From assembly GCA_900752545.1 (NCBI GenBank), contig CAADVS010000074.1:1-14755 (forward strand): a DNA stretch of 14,755 nt, written 5' to 3'. The notes below the pieces were generated by a model. That model was not told the origin of the DNA, searched no databases, and saw only the letters and a program-made list of their open reading frames with translations. The stretch is from an uncultured Collinsella sp. (GTDB lineage Bacteria > Actinomycetota > Coriobacteriia > Coriobacteriales > Coriobacteriaceae). Made by a program: the position numbers and the translations under genes. Numbering within the stretch: position 1 is the stretch's first letter; every line of letters begins with the position of its first letter. Below, piece after piece: positions 5,950 through 12,815 of this stretch.

Positions 5950-7551
5950 CTACGACGCCAGTGTGGCAATGACGGCTTCGTCGCCGGCGTATATGAGGGT
6001 GTTGCCATCGGGAATGATCGTTTGGCCGTCGCGCTTGAGCATCACCACAATAAACGGATGCTTGCCTTGCGGCACATCGCGCAGGCGCTGGCCGGCCAGG
6101 CGACCGTGGGGTGTCACGGTGACTTCGCGCAGCGTAACCTCGGCACGCTCTTCAAACGTTGGGGCGGCCATCACCAGCAGATCGCCTTCCTCGATGACGG
6201 TATCACCGTTGGGCAGTACCGGGTGCGCCCCGTCGCGCAGCACCAGGACCACGAGCATATCTGTGGCGCTGCCAATGTCCGCGAGCGAGCGTCCGGCAAA
6301 CGGATGTCCAGCGCCTACCTTGAGCTTGACGAACGACATGCCGTCCTCGTCGCGGTAGTCGTTAAAGGTGCGGCGCACGTCGCCGGTCGCATCGATCATA
6401 TCGAGCTTCTTCGCCACCGCCGGCAGCAGCGAACCTTGCACCACAATGCTCGACACAGCAATCACAAACACCAGGTCAAATAGGTCGTGTCCACCAGGAA
6501 CGCCGGCCACCACGGTAAAGAGGCTAAAGACGACCGAAGCTGCTCCGCGCAGGCCCGCCCAGCTTACGAGCGCGACCTGGCGGGGGTTCGTCTTAAAGGG
6601 CGCCAGGAGTACGCCGACGGCGATGGGGCGGCTCGCGAAGAGCATAAACGCCATGAGCGCTAGGCCCGGCAGCAGCATCTGCGGCAGGCGTGCGGGCGTC
6701 ACGAGCAGGCCGAGCAAGAAGAAGATCGTCATCTCGGCCATCTCGGTGAGGGTGTCAAAGAAGTGCGCCATCTCGACCTTGCCGGTGATGTCGCTGGCGC
6801 CCAGTACAATGCCGGCCAGGTATACAGCCAAAAAGCCGTTGCCGCCCAGGTAGCTCGGCAGCGCGTAGGCGACGATGGCCACGGCGAACAAAAAGATAGT
6901 CTGCGCGCCCTCGGCCGTTGCGTGCGCGCGTTCAATCAGGCGGCCCGCCGCCCAGCCGATGGTAAGGCCCAGACCCGCGCCCAGGATAATCTGCTTGGCC
7001 AGCAGTGTGGGAATGCTGATGTCGCCGCCGGCCGCGAGTGTGGCGAGCACGGCGGTGAGCATGTAGGCGACGGGGTCGTTGGAGCCCGATTCGACCTCGA
7101 GCAGTGAGTCGGTGCCGCCCCTCAGCGACAGGCTGTGCTCGCGTAGAACACTAAAGACGCTGGCCGCGTCGGTGGATGCCACGACCGAGCCCAGCAGCAG
7201 GCCGCCGATCCAGTCGAACCCCAGCGCGAAGTGGGCGAACACGCCGGTGATGCCGGCAGTGATGACGACGCCGAGCGTGCTCAGCAGCACCGCCGGCGCA
7301 GCGACGGGCTTGGCGCGGTCGATATTGGTGTTAAAGCCGCCGTAGAACATGATGAACAGCAGCGCCGTGCTGCAGACGGTTTCGGTAAACGCGTAGTCGC
7401 TAAAATCGATGTGCGCCGGGCCGTTGACGCCCAACAGCATGCCCAGCGCGATAAAGATGAGCAGGGTGGGGAAGGGGAGTTTTTTGCCGACGGGTTTGAT
7501 GGTCAGGCACAAAATGATGACGAGGCCGATAAAGAGAAGGATCTGGTTCAT
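5950..7551 (-). CDS. Cation/proton antiporter of the NhaP2 (K+/H+) type with two TrkA-C domains
   Basis: The 533-residue membrane protein exchanges a monovalent cation (K+ or Na+) for protons and helps set cell pH and potassium. Residues 1-385 form about 12 hydrophobic helices of the Na+/H+ exchanger fold, with VASTDAASVFSV (124-135), the ion-binding SGSNDPVAY (Asn158-Asp159, the ND pair of the CPA1 group) and SWAGLRGAASV (330-340). From about 405 two RCK_C/TrkA-C-like cytosolic modules follow (about 405-465 and 470-533; VLPNGDTVIEEGDLLV and IIPDGNTLIYAGDEAV), which in relatives bind nucleotides and gate transport. This layout is typical of NhaP2/CvrA antiporters. AGGAG lies about 12 bases before ATG, a rather long spacing. 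The gene stands alone, divergent from the phosphatase at 7805. Confidence 0.9.
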   Translation of the reverse strand: MNQILLFIGLVIILCLTIKPVGKKLPFPTLLIFIALGMLLGVNGPAHIDFSDYAFTETVCSTALLFIMFYGGFNTNIDRAKPVAAPAVLLSTLGVVITAGITGVFAHFALGFDWIGGLLLGSVVASTDAASVFSVLREHSLSLRGGTDSLLEVESGSNDPVAYMLTAVLATLAAGGDISIPTLLAKQIILGAGLGLTIGWAAGRLIERAHATAEGAQTIFLFAVAIVAYALPSYLGGNGFLAVYLAGIVLGASDITGKVEMAHFFDTLTEMAEMTIFFLLGLLVTPARLPQMLLPGLALMAFMLFASRPIAVGVLLAPFKTNPRQVALVSWAGLRGAASVVFSLFTVVAGVPGGHDLFDLVFVIAVSSIVVQGSLLPAVAKKLDMIDATGDVRRTFNDYRDEDGMSFVKLKVGAGHPFAGRSLADIGSATDMLVVLVLRDGAHPVLPNGDTVIEEGDLLVMAAPTFEERAEVTLREVTVTPHGRLAGQRLRDVPQGKHPFIVVMLKRDGQTIIPDGNTLIYAGDEAVIATLAS

Positions 7552-7700
7552 GGATAGTGTCCGCTCCTGGGTGGTTGGCGTGGCACGGTCAGTTGTCTGC
7601 GGTTATTTGTACCCAAAGTTGGTGGGTTTATGGGGTTGGATTGCGGGCGAGCGCGATATCGTCATAGACGGCTTCCGTCTTTGCCTCTGCTCGGAAACCC

Positions 7701-7729
7701 TTTCCAGCTTTATTGCAACGGAGTACAAT
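7701..7729 (+). promoter_or_regulatory. Promoter of the metallophosphatase gene
   Basis: TTTCCA (7701-7706) and TACAAT (7724-7729) are separated by exactly 17 bases and lie 76 bases before the ATG. Just upstream is a small hairpin, AGACGG-CTT-CCGTCT (7667-7681), of unknown meaning. Confidence 0.6.
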
Positions 7730-7761
7730 GGGTAACGTTTAAGTTCAACTTGAAGTTTTAG

Positions 7762-7786
7762 TTGCGGCGCCGGGCTTCGGCCGCAA
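7762..7786 (+). promoter_or_regulatory. 5' UTR hairpin before the ribosome site
   Basis: TTGCGGC and GCCGCAA pair around an 11-base loop containing CCG/CGG, three bases before the AAGGAG ribosome site of the 7805 gene. It could influence translation or mRNA stability. Directly upstream is the overlapping palindromic run AAGTTCAACTTGAAGTT (7741-7757). Confidence 0.4.
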
Positions 7787-7804
7787 TGCAAGGAGAGGCG
7801 TACC

Positions 7805-8644
7805 ATGGCGATCTATGTGACATCTGATGCTCACGGGCACGTGCGTGCGCTTGACGAGGCCCTGTCTAAGATCTCGTTGACGTCCGACGACACGCTGTAC
7901 GTGTTGGGCGACATGATCGATCGCGGGCCCGATCCGGTCGGCGTTATTAAGCTCGTGCGCTCGCTGCCCAACGCCCGCGTGCTCAAGGGCAATCACGAGC
8001 AGATCATGCTCGATGCCATCATTGGCCAGGATCCGCTCGATGCCGAGACCTGGGATATCAACGGTGGCTGGACGACGCGTGAGCAGCTCAACGACATGGA
8101 ATTTGAGGCATACGAGGAGCTCGTGCGATGGATGGCCGCGCTGCCGCTCTACGCGGTGGTCGAGACCGAGGAGCGCCCGTATCTGCTGGTACACGCCGGC
8201 ATTCAGACCGAGGCGGCGCGGGCGTTTTTGCTTGAGCATGGCGTCGATTGTGCCGATGGCGTTGGAGCGGTGGGTGCCGATCGCGAGCTGCTGCAGCAGA
8301 TGCTCGCGGTGCAGTCGTCCGATGACCTGCTGTGGATTCGTCACGGCTATTGGGATGTGCCGACCGGGCTGCTTTCTACCGAGGGTAAGGGCCCGGTCGT
8401 TGTGAGCGGTCACACGCCAACAGTGTCGCTCGGGCGCTATTGCGAGGTCGGTGGTCTTGCGGGGCTCGATGAGGAGTCGGGCCGCGGGCAGATCGTGCGC
8501 CTGGGCGGCGAGGACACTGCCGGCATGCCCGATCGCATCGACATCGACTGCGCCGCCGCCACCGGCTCCGAGTTCGGCCGCGTGGGCATCCTGCGCCTGG
8601 ACGACGGGGCGGAGTTCTACGCGAACATCAACCCGGGCGAATAA
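7805..8644 (+). CDS. PPP-type metallophosphoesterase (serine/threonine phosphatase-like)
   Basis: The 279-residue protein has all metal-binding motifs of the calcineurin-like phosphoesterase fold in order: TSDAHGH (Asp8, His10), GDMIDRG (Asp36, Asp39, Arg40), GNHE (Asn63, His64), LVHAGI and SGHTP near residue 200. The GDMIDRG-GNHE pairing is the signature of the PPP group, which includes lambda-type protein phosphatases and ApaH-like enzymes. Whether it acts on phosphoproteins or nucleotides cannot be decided. It starts at ATG after AAGGAGAGG and is probably monocistronic. The last 70 residues, rich in Gly and Asp, are less conserved. It is predicted to be cytosolic; no signal peptide is seen. 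Confidence 0.92.
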   Translation: MAIYVTSDAHGHVRALDEALSKISLTSDDTLYVLGDMIDRGPDPVGVIKLVRSLPNARVLKGNHEQIMLDAIIGQDPLDAETWDINGGWTTREQLNDMEFEAYEELVRWMAALPLYAVVETEERPYLLVHAGIQTEAARAFLLEHGVDCADGVGAVGADRELLQQMLAVQSSDDLLWIRHGYWDVPTGLLSTEGKGPVVVSGHTPTVSLGRYCEVGGLAGLDEESGRGQIVRLGGEDTAGMPDRIDIDCAAATGSEFGRVGILRLDDGAEFYANINPGE

Positions 8645-8655
8645 TCGGTGCAAGG

Positions 8656-8732
8656 GGTAGCTAATTTGGGACGGGGCTTTTTTGACTACTTTTGCCCTTC
8701 TGCCCGCTAATTGATTTCTCTGGGACGGGGAT
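8656..8732. repeat. Short intergenic repeats with TGGGACGGGG cores
   Basis: GCTAATTTGGGACGGGG (8658-8674) and a second TGGGACGGGG (8721-8730, preceded by GCTAATTGATTTCTC) form a loose direct repeat. A GTAGCTAATTTG string at the start recurs on the opposite strand at 5928-5939. The T-run after the first copy (TTTTTT, 8676-8681) might help terminate the 7805 gene, but no stem precedes it. These look like members of a dispersed non-coding repeat family. No gene is seen in 8645-8960. Confidence 0.45.
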
Positions 8733-8758
8733 TAAATAATCATTTGGCTGCCCGCTGG

Positions 8759-8881
8759 CTAAGTGAGTAGACTTTTTTGGAAATGCCGAGCACCCAACAT
8801 ATTTGCCTCAATAAAACCGCAGGTCACAGACTTGTGCTCTGTTGGTGTGGTCGGAGATTCGGTAAAAGTCTACTCACTTAG
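8759..8881. mobile_element. MITE-like 123-bp element with 18-bp perfect terminal inverted repeats
   Basis: CTAAGTGAGTAGACTTTT (8759-8776) and its exact complement (8864-8881) bound an element with no coding capacity. Inside, CCGAGCACCCAACA (8786-8799) pairs with 8840-8854 apart from one mismatch and one bulge, so the whole unit can fold into a long interrupted hairpin. I see no target-site duplication. It is AT-richer than its surroundings. It could be a miniature transposable element or a structured RNA or repeat unit; no transposase is in the window. Confidence 0.6.
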
Positions 8882-8911
8882 TTTTGCGTGATGAATATTG
8901 TCCGCAACGAG

Positions 8912-8925
8912 ACCCCAGACGGGGT
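8912..8925. other. Small hairpin downstream of the flippase gene
   Basis: ACCCC-AGAC-GGGGT is a 5-bp GC stem 36 bases past the stop of the minus-strand gene at 8961. No T-run follows, so it is only a weak candidate for a transcription end. Confidence 0.3.
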
Positions 8926-8960
8926 GATTCCATCGCAAATTCCGGTGACCGGGCAGCTAA

Positions 8961-10538
8961 TTAGGCGCCGTATGGGTTGCGGTCGCGTTCGATGCGTTGG
9001 CGGATGTTGGCGTACTCGATTATCAGCAGCACCAGGAGTAGGGCCATGATGGCTAGGTAGCTCACCACAGCGCCCATCAGACCCAGCAGCTTAATCAGGA
9101 TCACCGGCAGCACCACGCTTGCGGCGAAGCAGATCAGGTAGATCTTGGTGACGTCTCCAGCGTGGCGCAGCACCGTGATGATGGCGTAGATAAAGTCGAT
9201 GGCCGCGGTGACGCCGCCGGCGACGACCATCAGCAGCGCCAGCGTACGGTAGCGTTCAAAGCTGAGACCGTACATAAAGCTCATGAGGGGAATACCGGGA
9301 CCTGCCATAAATGCGGCGCACACGCCGGTGATGACCACGATCAGCGCCATAACGGCAACAATAATCAGGTCAAAGCGACGACGCTTGCGAGGATTAGCCC
9401 AAATGCTCGACAAGCGCAGGAGCTGCGGTTTATAGACAAATCCAATGCTTAACAGAATAGCCTGAGCCGGAAAATACAGGGCATTAAAGTACAGCTGATA
9501 TTTGTAGGCCAGCGTGCCTTCCATCACAAACTTGGGCATGCTCTCGATAAGGTTGAACAAGAACAGTGCACCAAAGAGTGGAGCGCACTGGACAAACAGG
9601 TGGCCGACCTCGCGAAGGCTCACGCGGCGCGATTTTTCGGTCTCGAGCAGGGCGAGCGGCGCGGTGACCAGCACGAGCGAGGCGATCGCGGCGACACCCA
9701 TGGCCATGGCCGCGATGGGCATGCTGCGCGTGAGGAACAGTGCCACGCTAAAGACCGCGATGACGCCGACGGAGCGTAGCGTTTGGCTCATGCCGGCCAG
9801 GTAGAGCTTGTCGGCCTGCTGCAGGCGGCCCTCGTACACGTCGGCGATGCCGTCGATGACCTTATACAGGTAGACGCCCAGGCCGATCGTCGCCATCTGC
9901 GCATCATAGCCGCGGGCGCTGCTGTACATGAGGCCGCAGCCTAGGGCGAGCGCTCCACAAAGCCAGCGGTTGAGCTGGTAGGAGGCAAAGGACGTCTTTT
10001 CGTCGATGTCTGAGACCTGGAAATTGCGCACGCCGTAGTTGCATGCGATCATGATGAGCGTGCCGGTGACGAAGGCGATGGAGAACTTACCGGCCTCCTC
10101 GGCACCCGCGAGCTGTGTCGACACGATGGTGAGCAGAGGAAACGCCATGCCCCACACGGCGGTGCCCAGGGTATTCCAGAGATAGTCGCGGCGGGTGGCG
10201 TGCTCTTCGTATTCCGCTTCCTGCATGGAGAAGCCGCCGCCGTAGACGGCGCCGAGCAGGCGGTTCCACCAAGCGTTGACCATGCGGTGGATGGGGCCGG
10301 GCTCCCGATCGCGTTCGCGCCGGCGACGGCGCGTGGCCTGGCTACTGTCGGGACCGCCGGCGTTACGCTGGCTTAGCTCCTGGATGCGCGCGAGCTCTTC
10401 GGCCGTGTGGGAGGCGGGGAACAGGCCGTTCTCGATGCGTCCGCCCTGCCCGTGCGCCCCGCTCGATACGGTGGGGTCGGTGACGCCGTTGCGGCGGGCG
10501 ATGGCGCGGCGGATGCTATCGAGGGGCGTGATGCTCAA
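8961..10538 (-). CDS. Polysaccharide flippase-like membrane protein (MOP superfamily)
   Basis: The 525-residue protein has about 12-14 hydrophobic helices between residues 118 and 510, with the patterns of oligosaccharide/lipopolysaccharide flippases (RNFQVSDIDE after the second helix; YFNALYFPAQAILLSIGFVYKPQLLRL in the middle, given here in part as a family feature). Such proteins move lipid-linked sugars across the membrane. It carries an unusual hydrophilic N-terminus of about 115 residues, low in complexity and very basic at 68-78 (Arg-rich), likely cytoplasmic. The start is TTG at 10538, supported by AAAGGA 8 bases upstream; a later ATG (residue 86) has no comparable site. No glycosyltransferase genes are near, so its substrate is unknown. 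The final helix is followed by a short basic tail. Confidence 0.8.
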   Translation of the reverse strand: MSITPLDSIRRAIARRNGVTDPTVSSGAHGQGGRIENGLFPASHTAEELARIQELSQRNAGGPDSSQATRRRRRERDREPGPIHRMVNAWWNRLLGAVYGGGFSMQEAEYEEHATRRDYLWNTLGTAVWGMAFPLLTIVSTQLAGAEEAGKFSIAFVTGTLIMIACNYGVRNFQVSDIDEKTSFASYQLNRWLCGALALGCGLMYSSARGYDAQMATIGLGVYLYKVIDGIADVYEGRLQQADKLYLAGMSQTLRSVGVIAVFSVALFLTRSMPIAAMAMGVAAIASLVLVTAPLALLETEKSRRVSLREVGHLFVQCAPLFGALFLFNLIESMPKFVMEGTLAYKYQLYFNALYFPAQAILLSIGFVYKPQLLRLSSIWANPRKRRRFDLIIVAVMALIVVITGVCAAFMAGPGIPLMSFMYGLSFERYRTLALLMVVAGGVTAAIDFIYAIITVLRHAGDVTKIYLICFAASVVLPVILIKLLGLMGAVVSYLAIMALLLVLLIIEYANIRQRIERDRNPYGA

Positions 10539-10566
10539 GGCGGAGTCCTTTCTATTGCTGCGCTCT

Positions 10567-10614
10567 AGTATAGACGCGGCGGTGTTTGCTCGTGTTTTTG
10601 AACAGGTTGTTCAA
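10567..10614 (-). promoter_or_regulatory. Flippase promoter region with palindromic site
   Basis: TATACT on the minus strand (10567-10572) is a good -10, 28 bases before the TTG start, with no clear -35. Upstream lies the perfect palindrome TTGAACAGGTTGTTCAA (10598-10614; 7-bp arms, 3-base centre), placed where an activator or repressor could act. Confidence 0.45.
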
Positions 10615-10640
10615 TATTTTCGGCGGCGCCATTCAGTAGT

Positions 10641-10696
10641 CGGCACTTAGGGACGTTCCTTATGTGCCGGTACTTTGGGAACGTCCCTAAGTGCCG
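10641..10696. repeat. REP-like palindrome with 19-bp perfect arms
   Basis: CGGCACTTAGGGACGTTCC (10641-10659) and its exact complement (10678-10696) surround an 18-base loop. The GGGACGTTCC core resembles extragenic palindromes that I know to be common in Coriobacteria and often linked to REP-associated tyrosine transposases; none is present here. Confidence 0.7.
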
Positions 10697-10736
10697 GCAT
10701 CCTGGGGCACTCCATGGCTGTTGCCTGTTCAAGAGT

Positions 10737-10778
10737 GTCCCCAATGACTAGTCGTTTAAGTGCGTCCCCAATGACTAG
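10737..10778. repeat. 15-bp direct repeat, 27-bp period
   Basis: GTCCCCAATGACTAG occurs at 10737-10751 and again at 10764-10778. With the neighbouring palindrome it forms a patch of repeat-derived, non-coding sequence from about 10641 to 10780. Confidence 0.7.
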
Positions 10779-10822
10779 GCCGCTTGCCTGCGATTTTTGA
10801 CCGTTGGGCGGCCACTTCGGCG

Positions 10823-10850
10823 TTGCCGCAAAAACGTTTTTGCATATCGG
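10823..10850 (+). promoter_or_regulatory. Candidate pckA promoter with LacI-type operator
   Basis: GCAAAAACGTTTTTGC (10828-10843) is a perfect 16-bp palindrome centred on CG, the layout of LacI/CcpA-family operators. It lies between a possible -35 (TTGCCG, 10823-10828) and a weak -10 (TATCGG, 10845-10850; TACAAC at 10852-10857 is an alternative). Repressor binding here would give carbon-source control of gluconeogenesis. The operator shape is seen; the regulator is inferred. Confidence 0.5.
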
Positions 10851-10917
10851 GTACAACGGGCTTTACGTGAGTAAAGTGCGCGCCGCGTCCACGTGCCGCG
10901 TTTTTAAAGGAGGCCCC

Positions 10918-12588
10918 ATGCCTGGTGTTACCCCTGCAGAAGTTCTGTCCAACTTTGGTATTACGCTGGTCGAAGATCCCGCCGAGAATCAGCCCCGCCT
11001 GCTGGTTGATCTACCCGCCGCGGAGCTCGTCGAGTACGCTATCCGCCGCGAAGAAGGCCGCATGGCATCCAACGGCGCGCTGGTGATCGAGACGGGGGAG
11101 CGCACCGGCCGTTCACCCAACGATCGTTTTATCGTTGACACCCCCGATGTTCACGACAAGATCGTCTGGGGCGCCGTCAACCGACCGCTTTCGATTGAGA
11201 GCTACGAGACCATCAAGGCCGGTATCGTCGACTACCTCAACGAGCGCGACGTGTTTGTCACGCGCGGCATGGCGGGCGCCGACCGCAACCACACGCGTCG
11301 CCTGCTCGTCGCCTGCGAGCGTGCCAGCCAGGCGCTCTTTATTAAGCAAATGCTCGCTCGTCCGCTTGCCCGCGAAATTGCGCGCACCGGCGAGCCGGAC
11401 TTTTGCGTGCTCGCGGCACCTGGCTACCAGTGCGACCCCGCCATCAAGGGCCTCAACTCCAGCGCTGCCGTGGTCATCAACTTCCAGGAGCGCGTGATTC
11501 TGGTTGCCGGCACCGGTTACTCCGGCGAAATCAAAAAGTCCATCTTCAGCGTTATGAACTACCTGCTGCCTGTCGAGGACGACGTGCTGCCCATGCACTG
11601 CTCGGCCAGCATGGATCCCGTCACGCATGAGACCGCGGTGTTCTTTGGCCTCTCCGGCACGGGTAAGACCACGCTTTCGGCCAACCCCACGCGCCTGCTG
11701 ATCGGCGACGACGAGCACGGCTGGTCCGACATGGGCATCTTTAACGTCGAGGGCGGCTGCTACGCCAAGTGCGAGGGCTTGGATGCGTTCCACGAGCCCG
11801 AGATCTTCAACGCTGTTCGCTTTGGCGCCATCTGCGAAAACGTGGTGCTCGATGAGAATCGCAAGCCTAACTATGATGACATCTCGATCACGCACAATAC
11901 GCGCGTGGCCTATCCCGTCGAGCACATTCCCAACGCGTGGACCAAGGGCATGGGCACCACCCCGAGCGTTGTGCTGTTTTTGACCTGTGATGCCTTTGGC
12001 GTGCTGCCGCCCATCTCGCGCCTGACGGCCGACGCCGCCATGTATCACTTTGTGACGGGCTTTACGGCCAAGATCCCCGGCACCGAGGTCGGCGTCACCG
12101 AGCCCACGCCCACGTTCTCCTCGCTGTTCGGAGAGCCGTTTATGCCGCTCGACCCCATGGTCTATGCCAAGATGCTCGGTGAGCGTATCGCCGACGGTCG
12201 CACGCGCGTCTATCTGGTCAACACCGGCTGGATTGGCGGCGGTTATGGCGTGGGCCATCGCATCGAGCTTGCCTACACGCGCGCCCTGGTGGCCCGCGCC
12301 CTCGACGGTACCATCGAGGACAGCGAGTTTGTGCACGACGATATTTTTAACGTTGACATTCCCACTACGTGCCACGGTGTGCCCGATGGCATCCTGGTGC
12401 CGCGCCAGTACTGGCAGAGCACCGCTCGCTACGACGAGGCAGCGCACAACCTGGCGGTGATGTTTGAGGAGAACTTCGAGAAGAAGTACTCACACCTGCC
12501 CGAGTCCGTCAAGGCCGCCGGCCCGCACGCTCAAGTGCCCGCCGACGCCCGTCATCGCGGCCGCGGCCTGCTGGGACTCCGCCGCTAG
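10918..12588 (+). CDS. pckA: Phosphoenolpyruvate carboxykinase (ATP)
   Basis: PckA converts oxaloacetate and ATP to phosphoenolpyruvate, CO2 and ADP, the entry to gluconeogenesis; in some anaerobes it runs toward oxaloacetate. The 556-residue protein contains RTGRSPNDRFIVD (substrate site), TGYSGEIKKSIFSVMNY (PEPCK-specific metal/substrate loop), the P-loop GLSGTGKTTLS with Lys250, GDDEHGWSD (metal-binding Asp) and NTGWIGGGYGVGHRIEL, all typical of the ATP-dependent class. I chose ATG 10918 because AAAGGAGG lies 4 bases upstream and MPGVTPAEVLSNFGI starts the conserved domain; the frame is open further upstream to 10804 but that runs through the promoter. The C-terminus has a short basic tail (HRGRGLLGLRR). 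It is probably monocistronic, ending at the hairpin repeat at 12604. Confidence 0.97.
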   Translation: MPGVTPAEVLSNFGITLVEDPAENQPRLLVDLPAAELVEYAIRREEGRMASNGALVIETGERTGRSPNDRFIVDTPDVHDKIVWGAVNRPLSIESYETIKAGIVDYLNERDVFVTRGMAGADRNHTRRLLVACERASQALFIKQMLARPLAREIARTGEPDFCVLAAPGYQCDPAIKGLNSSAAVVINFQERVILVAGTGYSGEIKKSIFSVMNYLLPVEDDVLPMHCSASMDPVTHETAVFFGLSGTGKTTLSANPTRLLIGDDEHGWSDMGIFNVEGGCYAKCEGLDAFHEPEIFNAVRFGAICENVVLDENRKPNYDDISITHNTRVAYPVEHIPNAWTKGMGTTPSVVLFLTCDAFGVLPPISRLTADAAMYHFVTGFTAKIPGTEVGVTEPTPTFSSLFGEPFMPLDPMVYAKMLGERIADGRTRVYLVNTGWIGGGYGVGHRIELAYTRALVARALDGTIEDSEFVHDDIFNVDIPTTCHGVPDGILVPRQYWQSTARYDEAAHNLAVMFEENFEKKYSHLPESVKAAGPHAQVPADARHRGRGLLGLRR

Positions 12589-12603
12589 CGTCGCCTCAGA
12601 CCC

Positions 12604-12644
12604 AAAACCACCATAAAGGGGACAGGCACCTTTGTGGTGGTTTT
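12604..12644 (+). terminator. pckA terminator made of a 41-bp hairpin repeat
   Basis: AAAACCACCATAAAGG pairs with CCTTTGTGGTGGTTTT (16 bp, one G-T wobble) around a 9-base loop, 15 bases after the pckA stop, ending in TTTT. The core GGGGACAGGCACC belongs to a repeat family. An inverted copy differing at one base lies at 13564-13604. Confidence 0.8.
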
Positions 12645-12671
12645 GCTCGCGCGGATGACTCGGGTTACAAT
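12643..12671 (+). promoter_or_regulatory. Promoter of the B3/4 gene leader
   Basis: TTGCTC (12643-12648) and TACAAT (12666-12671) have ideal 17-bp spacing. The -35 overlaps the last bases of the hairpin repeat, so the repeat end forms part of this promoter. The start of transcription would be near 12678. Confidence 0.55.
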
Positions 12672-12677
12672 ACGCCT

Positions 12678-12775
12678 GACATCTCGCCCCCTTCTCCGGA
12701 TGGGGGCAGCGTAAGCGCTCTTGTGGCGGCACCGTAGGACTTTGAAGGTGGCCGTCGTAAGGGCGCTTTTTGTTT
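12678..12775 (+). ncRNA. Structured leader or small RNA ending in a long terminator hairpin
   Basis: After the predicted start lie a GCCCCC/GGGGGC hairpin (12686-12707), then a 20-bp stem with one bulged G (12714-12733 with 12747-12767, 13-base loop) followed by TTTTTGTTT. The second is an excellent Rho-independent terminator placed between a promoter and the next gene. AGCG at 12708-12711 can pair with CGCT at 12716-12719, part of the terminator's 5' arm, so an alternative fold exists. It may be an attenuator for the 12816 gene or a free small RNA. A further hairpin, GCCC-TCGCTC-GGGC (12779-12792), precedes the ribosome site. I recognise no known riboswitch. Confidence 0.5.
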
Positions 12776-12815
12776 GGGTGCCCTCGCTCGGGCGCGAATC
12801 GTGAAGGGAGCATGT

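Noticed and set aside
8759..8881. CRISPR repeat or simple terminator
   Set aside because: There are only two inverted copies with a unique centre and no T-run, so it is neither an array nor a standard terminator.
10598..10614. LexA (SOS) box
   Set aside because: GAAC and GTTC are five bases apart; the Gram-positive LexA box has four. The neighbouring gene is also not a repair gene.
10804..10917. N-terminal extension of PckA to 10804
   Set aside because: This stretch contains the operator palindrome and the ribosome site; the conserved domain begins at 10918.
12678..12775. T-box riboswitch before the B3/4 gene
   Set aside because: GCGGCACCGT only loosely resembles the T-box core GTGGNACCGC, with the key T changed to C, and the leader is too short for a specifier stem.
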